In this document: positions 1-6,201 of the stretch, in pieces
Position numbering within the stretch: position 1 is the first letter of the stretch
Layout of the letters: the number at the start of each line of letters is the position of its first letter
Assembly: GCA_030040295.1 (NCBI GenBank)
Contig: JASHTZ010000510.1
Coordinates: 1-6,360, forward strand
Source of the DNA: Terriglobia bacterium
Lineage (GTDB): Bacteria; Acidobacteriota; Terriglobia; UBA7540
Length of the DNA stretch: 6,360 bases
Reading direction: 5' to 3'
Translations under genes and position numbers: made by a program
Notes under the pieces: model-generated
What the model was told of the DNA's origin: nothing
Databases searched by the model: none
Seen by the model: the letters and a program-made list of their open reading frames with translations, nothing else

Positions 1-524
1 GCTGATTTCCCGGACTCAGTTGCGGTCCCGAAGTTTGCCTCCCAGCGCTGCAAAATCCATGCTGGAAAAGCGCGGCGGACACTCTCGAGATTGTCGGCCG
101 AGAGATCCTTAAAGTTGCGGCCTGTCAATCGTTGGTCCGGCGGTCGGCATTTTCTGAGCACCGCATTCACCAACCCCGCTGCCGAGCGCTTCCGCGCAGC
201 TTTGGTCAGCTCCACGGCATCGTCTACAACGGCGCGCTTTGGAATCCTCTCCAGAAAGCGAATCTGATAAACCCCCATGCGGAGAGCCGTCCGCACTTCA
301 GAATCGAATCGATCCACTTTCTTTCCTGAATGACTTTCGATTTGGAAGTCGAGTTCGCCCCGCCAGCGCAGCACCCCCATAACTATCTCGGTCGCCAGCC
401 GCCGGTCCGCCTCCTTCAATTCCGAAACCTCATGGCGCTGCAACAGATCGACGGCAAAATCGCGGCCGGATTCAAGCCGCTGCAAGATCGAATAGGCCGT
501 CATGCGGGCCGGAGAAATGGGCAT
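1..524 (-). CDS. rsmB: 16S rRNA (cytosine-C5)-methyltransferase RsmB, N-terminal part (runs off left edge)
   Basis: I translated the minus strand from the ATG at 524; the frame stays open for 174 codons to the window edge. The protein starts MPISPARMTAYSILQRLESG and continues with an all-helical NusB-like region, including an LKEADRRLATEIVMGVLRWR segment, KRAVVDDAVELTK and AAGLVNAVLRK. It then reaches AFPAWILQRWEANFG, the usual linker of the RsmB/Sun/Fmu family. The family methylates C967 of 16S rRNA with S-adenosylmethionine. The NusB-like domain is the RNA-binding N-terminus. The Rossmann catalytic domain with its two cysteines lies outside the window and cannot be judged. The start at 524 is preferred over the Met at 503 because family members usually begin with an xxSPAR segment. 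No Shine-Dalgarno sequence is visible. It lies 57 bases after fmt on the same strand, the classic def-fmt-rsmB order. Confidence 0.9.
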   Translation of the reverse strand, partial: MPISPARMTAYSILQRLESGRDFAVDLLQRHEVSELKEADRRLATEIVMGVLRWRGELDFQIESHSGKKVDRFDSEVRTALRMGVYQIRFLERIPKRAVVDDAVELTKAARKRSAAGLVNAVLRKCRPPDQRLTGRNFKDLSADNLESVRRAFPAWILQRWEANFGTATESGKS

Positions 525-581
525 GGAGAAAGGGTAAGGGCTAAAGCGTAAAGTTCAAAGGCCAAAGGGGAAACGCACCGG
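525..581. repeat. Degenerate 7-bp tandem repeat in the rsmB-fmt gap
   Basis: On the plus strand, units begin every seven bases at 529, 536, 543, 550, 557, 564 and 571: AAAGGGT, AAGGGCT, AAAGCGT, AAAGTTC, AAAGGCC, AAAGGGG, AAACGCA. The A-rich start of each unit is kept while the last three bases drift. In the mRNA (minus strand) this reads as a pyrimidine-rich leader directly before the rsmB start. A related tract in opposite orientation lies on the other side of fmt (1572-1592). The periodicity is seen directly; any function is unknown. It resembles the short heptanucleotide repeats described in some bacteria, but I cannot assign a family. Confidence 0.6.
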
Positions 582-1517
582 TTATACAAATTTCTCGCCC
601 GCCGCGAGCTTCACCCCGTTGAGGAAATCACGCGCCGTCATTCTTTTGCGTCCTTCGAGTTGCACTTCGGTGAGCTCCAGCAGGCTTCCCCCGGCGCAGG
701 CCACACGCAGTTTTCCGCGGGTTGCGACAATTGCTCCGTGTTCCAGAGGCATTTTCTCGCCCATGGCGGGGCGCGATGCGGCCCAGATGTTCAGCGTCTT
801 GTCGCCAAATCGCGTGTAAGCCACAGGCCACGGCCGCAAACCGCGAATCCGGTTCCAAATCTCCACCGCGAGCCGACTCCACTCAATGCGCCCGTCTTCC
901 TTTTTCAAAATGGGGGCGAGCGTGGCCTGCGTGTGGTCCTGAGGCTCCGCCGTCAGATCGCCGCGCTCGAGCCTTTGCAAGGTCTCGACCATCAGGTCCG
1001 CGCCCACATGGCTCAGCCGCGTGCTGAGCGTTTCCGTGGAGTCATCGTCATGAATTTCCACTTCGCGCTTCAAGAGGATGCCCCCCGTATCCAAGCCCGC
1101 GTCAATGCGCATGGTGGTGACGCCGGTCACGGCCTCTCCGCGCATCAGCGCCCACTGGATGGGCGCTGCGCCGCGATATTTGGGCAGAAGCGAAGCATGC
1201 AGATTGATGCAGCCGTGGCGCGGCAGGTCGATCATCCATTGCGGAAGTATGTGCCCGTAAGCCACCACCACAATCGCGTCCGGCTGCCGCTGCGAAAGGA
1301 ATTCGACGACCGCGGGATCCCTCAATTTCGCCGGCTGGTGGATTTCCAGCCCTGACCGCAGCGCCGCTTGTTTCACGGGCGGCGGTTTCAACTCATACCC
1401 ACGCCCGCTCGGCTCGTCGCGATTGGTGACAACAAGGCTGACTGTAAATTCTTGCGCGATGAGCTTTTCCAGGGTAGGAACAGCGAAGTCCGGAGTGCCA
1501 CAGAAAATCAGATTCAT
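582..1517 (-). CDS. fmt: Methionyl-tRNA formyltransferase
   Basis: This enzyme transfers a formyl group from 10-formyltetrahydrofolate to Met-tRNAfMet in the cytoplasm, which enables bacterial translation initiation. From the ATG at 1517 it is 311 aa, the normal family length. It starts MNLIFCGTPDFAVPTLEKL. The formyltransferase domain (about residues 1-200) holds the signature HASLLPKYRGAAPIQ, with Asn105, His107 and Asp143 matching the catalytic Asn/His/Asp triad. The tRNA-binding C-terminal domain (about 205-311) contains RIRGLRPWPVAYT. An in-frame TTG four codons upstream (1529) would add MYGF, but homologues begin at the MNLIFCGTP methionine, so that start is preferred. Only a weak GGA lies three bases before it. 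The gene follows def by 80 bases and precedes rsmB by 57 bases on the same strand. Its partner Def removes the formyl group later. Confidence 0.97.
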   Translation of the reverse strand: MNLIFCGTPDFAVPTLEKLIAQEFTVSLVVTNRDEPSGRGYELKPPPVKQAALRSGLEIHQPAKLRDPAVVEFLSQRQPDAIVVVAYGHILPQWMIDLPRHGCINLHASLLPKYRGAAPIQWALMRGEAVTGVTTMRIDAGLDTGGILLKREVEIHDDDSTETLSTRLSHVGADLMVETLQRLERGDLTAEPQDHTQATLAPILKKEDGRIEWSRLAVEIWNRIRGLRPWPVAYTRFGDKTLNIWAASRPAMGEKMPLEHGAIVATRGKLRVACAGGSLLELTEVQLEGRKRMTARDFLNGVKLAAGEKFV

Positions 1518-1597
1518 GAATCCGTACAAGCTGGGCCAGTTATTATCGTCAGACGCCCAGGAGCAAGGCCCGGCTTTTACCCTTTAGCCTTTTCATC
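1518..1597 (-). other. def-fmt gap: heptamer tract plus possible hairpin
   Basis: Read on the minus strand, this 80-base gap begins with three 7-base units, AAAGGCT (1592-1586), AAAGGGT (1585-1579) and AAAAGCC (1578-1572). They are the same type as the array in the rsmB-fmt gap but inverted relative to it. Nearer to fmt, CTGGGC (1560-1555) can pair perfectly with GCCCAG (1536-1531) across an 18-base loop, ending 13 bases before the fmt ATG. There is no T-run after it, so it is not an intrinsic terminator, and transcription probably continues into fmt. Confidence 0.5.
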
Positions 1598-2107
1598 TTA
1601 CCATTCACCTGCTTTAATCATCTTACGCACTTTGCGTTTGATCGACTCCCGTTTCAAACGTCCGACATGCGTGATGAAAAGCTTTCCGTTCAAGTGGTCG
1701 GTCTCGTGGCAAAAAGCGCGGGCGAGCAGGCCCTCTCCGCTCATGGTGAATTCCTTGCCTTGAGCATCCTGGGCGCGCACGGTGGCGCGCTCCGGGCGCG
1801 GAGTCTTGACGCGAAAATCCGGCAGGCTCAGGCAACCCTCTTCCTGCACAATTTCGCCCTCCATTGAAATGATGACGGGATTGGCGAGCACCAGCTTGGT
1901 CTTGGGATCCTCCCCCGAAGTGGTATCGATGACGCACAAGTGCAGGGAAATGCCGATTTGCGGCGCCGCGAGACCAACTCCATTCGCTGCGTACATGGTC
2001 TCAAACATGTCGGCGACGAGCTTCGCCAGGTTGCCGTCGAAATCCACGACGGGTTTCGCCTGTTTTTCCAGAACTTCCTTGCCGTATTTAACGATGGGAT
2101 AGATCAT
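1598..2107 (-). CDS. def: Peptide deformylase
   Basis: This metallohydrolase removes the N-formyl group from nascent proteins as they leave the ribosome, opening the way for methionine aminopeptidase. The 169 aa product is full length and carries all three family motifs in order. Motif 1 is GVGLAAPQ (residues 43-50). Motif 2 is EEGCLSLP, with metal ligand Cys92. Motif 3 is HETDH, with metal ligands His134 and His138 and catalytic Glu135. The C-terminus is short and basic (KRESIKRKVRKMIKAGEW). The ATG at 2107 opens the expected MIYPIVKYG start. No convincing Shine-Dalgarno sequence precedes it, and the aroC stop lies only 14 bases upstream, so translation may be coupled to aroC. fmt follows on the same strand, as expected for a formylation/deformylation pair. 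Confidence 0.97.
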   Translation of the reverse strand: MIYPIVKYGKEVLEKQAKPVVDFDGNLAKLVADMFETMYAANGVGLAAPQIGISLHLCVIDTTSGEDPKTKLVLANPVIISMEGEIVQEEGCLSLPDFRVKTPRPERATVRAQDAQGKEFTMSGEGLLARAFCHETDHLNGKLFITHVGRLKRESIKRKVRKMIKAGEW

Positions 2108-2121
2108 CTTCGAATGCGCGG

Positions 2122-3297
2122 CTAAAACCTCCTCACCTGTTCCAAATATCCATCATAATTCCGGCGCGTCTCCTCCATCGAATCTCCCCCGAACTTCTCA
2201 AGCAGCGCGCGAGCCAGCACCAGCGCTACCATGGACTCCCCCACCACGCCGGCGGCGGGCAGCACGCAGATATCCGACCGCTCATACGCGGCCTTGACGG
2301 TCTCTTTGGTCTCAAAATCCACGGATTCAAGCGGGCGCCGCAAAGTGGAGATCGGCTTCAGGTAGCCGCGCACCACTAAATCCTGGCCATTGGTGATTCC
2401 ACCTTCCAGGCCCCCGGCGCGATTGCTCTTGCGTGTGAAGCGTGCCTGGGCGCGATCGTAACCAATTTCATCGTGCACACTCGAGCCCATCGCCGCGGCG
2501 TTCGAAATGCCGCTGCCGATTTCCACCGCTTTGACGGCTTGAATCGACATCACCGCCTGGGCCAACTGACCGTCCAATCGCTCATCCCACTGCGCGCAGG
2601 ATCCCAATCCCACCGGCAGGCCGCGTGCAATGACTTCAAACGTCCCGCCCACGGTGTCGCGGCTTTCCGTGGCCTGATCCACTACTTCTTTCATCCGGGC
2701 TTCCACTGCCGGGTCCACGCACGCCAGCATGATATCTTCACGGTCGCGCAGGGCGGCAGCGGCCTCAAAAGAAACCTGGTCGTCCGCCAGAGTCACTTCT
2801 CCGAGCGCCACGGTGTGGCTGGCGATTTCAATTCCAAAGCCTTTGAGGAGGATCTTGGCCAGAGCACCGGCGGCCACGCGCGCCGCCGTCTCGCGCGCGC
2901 TCGCACGCTCCAGCACGTAGCGCGCCTCGCGAAAATTGTATTTCAGGCACCCGGCCAGATCGGCGTGGCCGGGTCGCGGCGGGGAAAGCGGCTTGTACTT
3001 GGCGCGCGTCTCAGGATGATCCTCCACCGCCATCGCCTCTTTCCAGTTTTCCCAATCCCGATTCATCACCAGGATGGCGACGGGCGAGCCGATGGTTTGC
3101 CCGTGCCGGATGCCGGAGAGAAACTGCGCAGTGTCAGTTTCGATTTTCATGCGCCCGCCGCGACCGTAGCCGCCCTGCCGGCGCTTCAGCTCGCGATTCA
3201 CATAGTCAAAATCGATTCGTAGCCCCGCGGGCAATCCCTCGAGGAGCGCCAACAATCCCTGACCATGCGACTCCCCAGCGGTTTGAAAACGCAGCAT
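2122..3297 (-). CDS. aroC: Chorismate synthase
   Basis: This enzyme catalyses the last step of the shikimate pathway, 5-enolpyruvylshikimate-3-phosphate to chorismate, using reduced FMN. Chorismate feeds aromatic amino acid, folate and quinone synthesis. The 391 aa protein is the longer form of the family. Visible motifs are GESHG (8-12, with His11), RQGGYGRGGRM (40-50), RPGHAD (108-113, with His111), RASARETAARVAAGA (131-145), NRAGGLEGGITNG (292-304) and RSD (340-342). His11 and His111 correspond to the two invariant family histidines. The ATG at 3297 is supported by AGGGAG four bases upstream, the only clear Shine-Dalgarno sequence in the window. A strong sigma70-type promoter lies about 45-75 bases upstream. 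It is the first gene of the aroC-def-fmt-rsmB transcription unit. The stop (TAG) is 14 bases before def. Confidence 0.97.
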   Translation of the reverse strand: MLRFQTAGESHGQGLLALLEGLPAGLRIDFDYVNRELKRRQGGYGRGGRMKIETDTAQFLSGIRHGQTIGSPVAILVMNRDWENWKEAMAVEDHPETRAKYKPLSPPRPGHADLAGCLKYNFREARYVLERASARETAARVAAGALAKILLKGFGIEIASHTVALGEVTLADDQVSFEAAAALRDREDIMLACVDPAVEARMKEVVDQATESRDTVGGTFEVIARGLPVGLGSCAQWDERLDGQLAQAVMSIQAVKAVEIGSGISNAAAMGSSVHDEIGYDRAQARFTRKSNRAGGLEGGITNGQDLVVRGYLKPISTLRRPLESVDFETKETVKAAYERSDICVLPAAGVVGESMVALVLARALLEKFGGDSMEETRRNYDGYLEQVRRF

Positions 3298-3309
3298 GTC
3301 TCTCCCTGG
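3298..3309 (-). promoter_or_regulatory. Shine-Dalgarno sequence of aroC
   Basis: Read on the minus strand, CCAGGGAGAGAC directly precedes the aroC ATG. AGGGAG lies four bases from the start codon and is complementary to most of the anti-Shine-Dalgarno sequence. It fixes the aroC start at 3297. None of the other complete genes here has a comparable site. Confidence 0.75.
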
Positions 3310-3341
3310 AAGGCATTCGTGAAAGGCGCCCTACGCTTGGG

Positions 3342-3370
3342 ATTTTAGCGGAATCCGCGCGCCCGGTCAA
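3342..3370 (-). promoter_or_regulatory. Sigma70-type promoter of the aroC-def-fmt-rsmB unit
   Basis: On the minus strand the -35 box TTGACC (3370-3365) is followed by exactly 17 bases and the -10 box TAAAAT (3347-3342). Each matches five of six consensus bases. Transcription would begin near 3335, giving a leader of about 37-38 bases with the Shine-Dalgarno sequence at its end. Position, spacing and strand fit aroC well. The assignment is by sequence only. Confidence 0.75.
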
Positions 3371-3379
3371 AAATCCGGC

Positions 3380-3400
3380 GGCGGAGGAAGTGCCTCCGCC
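3380..3400. repeat. Perfect 8-bp inverted repeat upstream of the aroC -35 box
   Basis: GGCGGAGG (3380-3387) and CCTCCGCC (3393-3400) are perfect inverted arms around the 5-base loop AAGTG. The element ends nine bases upstream of the aroC -35 box. It could be an operator, a dispersed palindromic repeat or a weak minus-strand terminator, since ATTTTT follows six bases after the stem on that strand. The sequence alone does not decide between these. Confidence 0.55.
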
Positions 3401-3447
3401 TGAATTTCGAGTGCTAAGCCCGTGCAACGCGGCTCGCCACAACTCGT

Positions 3448-3497
3448 TGTAGCGGCGCTCTATGAGCGTCGCCGGCGGTCGATAGACCGCCGCTACA
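3448..3497. repeat. Two-hairpin palindromic repeat (REP/MITE-like)
   Basis: Perfect 10-bp outer arms, TGTAGCGGCG (3448-3457) and CGCCGCTACA (3488-3497), enclose the element. Inside it, two hairpins can form. One is CGCTC-TAT-GAGCG (3456-3468), extendable outward with one G-T pair to 3452-3472. The other is GGCGGTC-GATA-GACCGCC (3474-3491), a perfect 7-bp stem with a GATA loop. The outer and inner pairings exclude each other. Such nested palindromes outside genes are typical of dispersed REP-type elements. No transposase is present, so this would be a non-autonomous copy. Whether it is dispersed in the genome cannot be seen from one copy. Confidence 0.65.
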
Positions 3498-3604
3498 GCC
3501 GGGCCGCCGCAACCCATCTCACCGCCCCGGGTTAAGATACGAAGGGTCCGGTAAAAAGCAATCCTTCCGGCTGAAATTTATGCGCATCCGCGTTCCTTCT
3601 CGAC

Positions 3605-3610
3605 TATAAT
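3605..3610 (+). promoter_or_regulatory. Candidate -10 box for the phosphoesterase gene
   Basis: A perfect TATAAT lies 19 bases before the ATG at 3630. Transcription starting about seven bases downstream would leave a leader of only about 13 bases. The best -35 match is poor (TGCGCA at 3581-3586, 18-base spacer, three of six). The short leader would exclude the in-frame TTG at 3612 as a start. Confidence 0.45.
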
Positions 3611-3629
3611 TTTGCGACTCTTGATTCCT

Positions 3630-4376
3630 ATGCGCTATCTGCTGCTCAGTGACATTCATTCCAACCTGGAAGGGCTCTACACGTGTCTGGAACTTGCCGC
3701 CGGGAAATACGACCAGTCGGTTTGTCTGGGCGACCTTGTGGGATACGGCCCGAATCCCAACGAGGTGGTGGACAAAATTCGCAACCTCTGCAAGATGGTG
3801 ATTCGCGGCAATCACGACAAGGCATGTTGCGGAATTGACGATGCCGCGGAATTCAATCCCTACGCCCGCATGGCGACGACCTGGACGCATCAAACCCTGA
3901 CGGAGCGTAATTTGGATTACCTCCGCAAACTTCCCATGGGTCCGGCGGTGATGGATGGATTCATCATGGTCCACGGCTCACCCAACGATGAAGACGAATA
4001 CATTCTTGGACCCGCGCAAGCCCTTCCCCTGCTGCGCGGCCCCCAGACGCAACTGGTGTGCTTCGGGCACACACACTTGCAAGGCGGCTTTACGCTGAAT
4101 TCGGAGGGGCGCTTTCACTCCATCCACATTCCGCCCACCCCCAACGGGCTCACGCTCACCGTGCCGCTGGAGGATGGAACGCGTTACCTGATCAATCCCG
4201 GCTCGGTGGGCCAACCCCGCGACCGCGACTGGCGAGTGGGCTTCGCCATTCTCGACTTAGACAGGAAAGAAGTGGAGTACTACCGCACTCCCTACGAAGT
4301 GACCAAAACTCAGGCCAAAATGGAAAAGGCCGGCCTGCCCCTGCCGCTCTACCGCAGGTTGGAACTCGGGAGATAG
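3630..4376 (+). CDS. Calcineurin-like metallophosphoesterase (YfcE/MJ0936 type)
   Basis: This is a 248 aa cytoplasmic metal-dependent phosphoesterase. It shows all the dimetal-site motifs of the superfamily in order: DIH (Asp8, His10), GDLVGYGP (Asp35), GNHD (Asn61, His62), VHGSP (His115) and GHTH (His147, His149). It also has the NPGSVGQPRD segment common in the YfcE/MJ0936 subgroup. Relatives hydrolyse model phosphodiesters or phosphomonoesters; the natural substrate cannot be read from the sequence. The ATG at 3630 opens the family-typical MRYLLLSDIHSN start. The in-frame TTG at 3612 would add six residues and is less likely. No Shine-Dalgarno sequence is present. The C-terminal tail after about residue 220 is polar and basic. 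It is the only plus-strand gene, transcribed away from aroC, and its stop is one base from that of the convergent neighbour. Confidence 0.92.
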   Translation: MRYLLLSDIHSNLEGLYTCLELAAGKYDQSVCLGDLVGYGPNPNEVVDKIRNLCKMVIRGNHDKACCGIDDAAEFNPYARMATTWTHQTLTERNLDYLRKLPMGPAVMDGFIMVHGSPNDEDEYILGPAQALPLLRGPQTQLVCFGHTHLQGGFTLNSEGRFHSIHIPPTPNGLTLTVPLEDGTRYLINPGSVGQPRDRDWRVGFAILDLDRKEVEYYRTPYEVTKTQAKMEKAGLPLPLYRRLELGR

Positions 4377-4377
4377 C

Positions 4378-4845
4378 CTAAAACTCCAAATAGACTGCCT
4401 TCGCACTCGGCGGGGCCTGGTTCCAATCCACCGGCATGTGGTCAAACGATACCCGGAAGGCGCGCGTTCCACCCGGCTGCAAGGGCGTTGAAAGCGGATG
4501 GGCGTTTTCCCGCAGCACCACCTGATTCAGCGTGTCTACGAAATTCAATTCCACCTCAAGGCTGTGGACGGGCTTCGAGCCTTTATTGGTGACTCTGCCA
4601 TCCAGATACGTCACGGTATCGCCGAGAAAGTTGGATGCCGCGCTCATTCGTAGATCAGAAAAGGCCAGGGAAGAAAGGTAGGCTTTCTGCTCAGCGCTCA
4701 TCGGCGGCTGGGTTTCAAGGAAAGACGTGGGGCGGGTTGCGGAGCGGTGTTGTTCAACCACCCACACGGCGAGGAGCGCCGCAAGGACGGCAAGAACAAT
4801 AACAATGATGATGGGAGTGGAAACACCGCGATCGTTCCGCGACAT
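4378..4845 (-). CDS. Membrane-anchored protein of unknown function with a predicted beta-sandwich domain
   Basis: The 155 aa protein has a short N-terminus with two arginines (MSRNDRG) and one strongly hydrophobic segment (about residues 11-30). There is no lipobox cysteine, so it is probably an uncleaved anchor with the rest outside the cytoplasm. A linker rich in Ser, Thr and Pro follows. Residues about 62-155 alternate hydrophobic and polar residues: FSDLRMSAASNFLGDTVTY, then LDGRVTNKGSKPVHSLEVEL and a PGGTRAFRVSF segment. This recalls FxLYD/DUF2393-like extracytoplasmic beta-sandwich domains, but I cannot name the family firmly. The gene begins 9 bases after the pmbA stop on the same strand and is probably co-transcribed with tldD-pmbA. 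No Shine-Dalgarno sequence is visible. Its stop faces that of the phosphoesterase gene with one base between. Function is unknown. Confidence 0.8.
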   Translation of the reverse strand: MSRNDRGVSTPIIIVIVLAVLAALLAVWVVEQHRSATRPTSFLETQPPMSAEQKAYLSSLAFSDLRMSAASNFLGDTVTYLDGRVTNKGSKPVHSLEVELNFVDTLNQVVLRENAHPLSTPLQPGGTRAFRVSFDHMPVDWNQAPPSAKAVYLEF

Positions 4846-4854
4846 GGTCAGCCA

Positions 4855-6201
4855 TTAAGTTCCGGCCACGGTCAGGCCCGAAATCAGCAGAGTGGGAGCG
4901 GCGATGGCGCTGCGAAATTCCAGGTCGTTGCCCACCATCTCGATGTGATTCAACATTTCCGGCAGGTTCCCCGCCACCGTGACTTCTTCCACGGGAAAAG
5001 CAAACTCACCGTCTTCAATCCACATTCCCGCGGCGCCGCGCGAGTAATCCCCGGTCACCACATTCACCCCGAAACCGATCAAATCGGTGACGTAGAAGCC
5101 CCGCTTCACGGATTTACGGATTTCCTCGGGAGTATGCGGGCCTGCGACCAGGTAGAAATTCTTCGGCCCCACGGACGGCGGGCCGGAGACGCCGCGTGAG
5201 GCGTTCCCAGTGGTGCGCATTCCCAGCTTGCGCGCCGTGTAGGCATTCAGCAGGTAATTGCTGAGCACGCCCTTTTCGATCACCGGCATGATGGATGCGG
5301 CCACTCCTTCGCCATCAAATGGCCGCGTTCCGAAGCCGCCCGGGCGCAACCCATCGTCAAGGATGGTCACCCTCTCGTTCGCCACCTTCTGGTTCAGTTT
5401 TCCGGTCAGGAACGACGCGCTGCGATAAATGGCGTCGCCGCGCACGGCTTCAAAGACGTGCCCGACGATGGTGGGTGCGGTTTCCGGATCGAAAATCACC
5501 GGCACCTGGCAGGTGGCCATTTTGCGCCCGCCCAGCTTGCGCAGCGTGCGCTCCGCAGCCTTGCGGCCCACCGATTCCGGACTTTCCAGATCGCTGCGAC
5601 GGCGCGATACCGAATACCAGTAGTCGCGCTGCATCCCGCCATCCTCCGCCACCGGAGCCACGGAGCCCGCGCAATACGATGACCGGTAGCTGCCCACAAA
5701 CCCGAGCGAATTCGCATAAGCCCTGCGGCCTACGCTCGCCTCAAAATACGCGCCCTCGGAATTCTTGATGCGCGGGTCGGCATCCAGCGCCGCCCGCTCC
5801 GCGCGCCGCGCGTAATCGATGCGCTCTTCCGTCGAAAGCCGGCCGACATCGTCGGAGTAAATTCCCATGTCGCCCGGGAAACTGCCCTGGAGCGAGCGGT
5901 CCGGCAGGCCGGCGGCGGGATCTTCGGAAGTCACGCGCGCCATGGCCAGCGTGCGCTGCACCAGCCGATCAAGGGAGGCCTGTGAAAAATCACTTGAGAA
6001 CGACGAAGCGCTGCGCACACCGAGCAGAACTCGAAGTCCAAGCGCCTTGGACGCCGCTTCCTTCAGTTTTTCAATTTCGCCCAGGCGGAGCGCCGTGGAG
6101 AATTCGTCCACCTCGTGGACAGTGACATCGGCGGAAGTGGCCCCCGCCCGCATGGCGCGGCTGATAAGATCCGAGGCGATTTCCTCAAGCTGTTTTTCCA
6201 T
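4855..6201 (-). CDS. pmbA: TldE/PmbA subunit of the TldD-TldE protease
   Basis: The 448 aa protein is the usual length for TldE/PmbA. The three family regions are visible: an N-terminal domain (about 20-90), a middle domain (about 115-225) and a C-terminal beta-rich domain (about 230-448). Conserved segments include GHVFEAVRGDAIYRSASFL (247-265), FDGEGV (295-300) and RGFYVTDLIGFGVNVVTGDY (367-386). It lacks the HExxxH zinc motif of TldD, as expected for this partner. In studied bacteria the TldD/TldE heterodimer cleaves small unfolded peptides, for example in microcin B17 maturation and CcdA turnover; catalysis is by TldD. The ATG at 6201 is the natural start (MEKQLEEIASDLI), with no clear Shine-Dalgarno sequence. 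The tldD end lies 55 bases upstream on the same strand, which supports a paired complex. Confidence 0.93.
   Translation of the reverse strand: MEKQLEEIASDLISRAMRAGATSADVTVHEVDEFSTALRLGEIEKLKEAASKALGLRVLLGVRSASSFSSDFSQASLDRLVQRTLAMARVTSEDPAAGLPDRSLQGSFPGDMGIYSDDVGRLSTEERIDYARRAERAALDADPRIKNSEGAYFEASVGRRAYANSLGFVGSYRSSYCAGSVAPVAEDGGMQRDYWYSVSRRRSDLESPESVGRKAAERTLRKLGGRKMATCQVPVIFDPETAPTIVGHVFEAVRGDAIYRSASFLTGKLNQKVANERVTILDDGLRPGGFGTRPFDGEGVAASIMPVIEKGVLSNYLLNAYTARKLGMRTTGNASRGVSGPPSVGPKNFYLVAGPHTPEEIRKSVKRGFYVTDLIGFGVNVVTGDYSRGAAGMWIEDGEFAFPVEEVTVAGNLPEMLNHIEMVGNDLEFRSAIAAPTLLISGLTVAGT

Larger units (their letters stand above)
3298..3629. other. Divergent intergenic region between aroC and the phosphoesterase gene
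   Basis: This stretch of 332 bases holds no convincing gene. From left to right it contains the aroC Shine-Dalgarno and promoter (to about 3370), an 8-bp stem (3380-3400), a short palindrome ACAAC-TC-GTTGT (3439-3450), a two-hairpin repeat (3448-3497), a spacer without clear signals (about 3498-3600), and a TATAAT box facing the plus-strand gene (3605-3610). One open minus-strand frame crosses it (3517 down to 3206), but it reads through the palindromes and into aroC out of frame, so it is not taken as a gene. Confidence 0.8.

Noticed and set aside
660..1355. Long plus-strand open frame of 231 codons opposite fmt
   Set aside because: It lies fully antisense to a clear fmt gene, is rich in Arg, His and Gln with no recognisable motif, and is explained by the GC-rich codon bias of the minus-strand gene.
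1531..1560. CTGGGC/GCCCAG stem in the def-fmt gap as an intrinsic terminator
   Set aside because: The 18-base loop and lack of a following T-run do not fit a terminator. Operon read-through is more likely.
1705..1709. Cysteine instead of glutamine before the HExxH motif in Def (AFCHETDH)
   Set aside because: Metal ligands and the catalytic Glu are intact, and a cysteine at this position is, as far as I recall, found in ordinary deformylases, so it is not evidence of altered function.
2473..3222. Long plus-strand open frame of 249 codons opposite aroC
   Set aside because: It is antisense to a full-length chorismate synthase carrying all its motifs. Its composition (many His, Arg and Gln) is typical of a shadow frame.
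3206..3517. Minus-strand open frame of 103 codons across the intergenic region, including an out-of-frame ATG (3316-3314) in the aroC leader
   Set aside because: It translates the palindromic repeats and overlaps the aroC start out of frame. No Shine-Dalgarno sequence or domain supports it. A 36-codon upstream frame remains formally possible but unsupported.
3519..3974. Minus-strand open frame of 151 codons opposite the phosphoesterase gene
   Set aside because: It is antisense to a gene with a complete set of metal-binding motifs and shows no recognisable features of its own.
5295..5768. Plus-strand open frame of 157 codons opposite pmbA
   Set aside because: The product is dominated by Arg, Pro and Ser, and the frame is fully antisense to pmbA.
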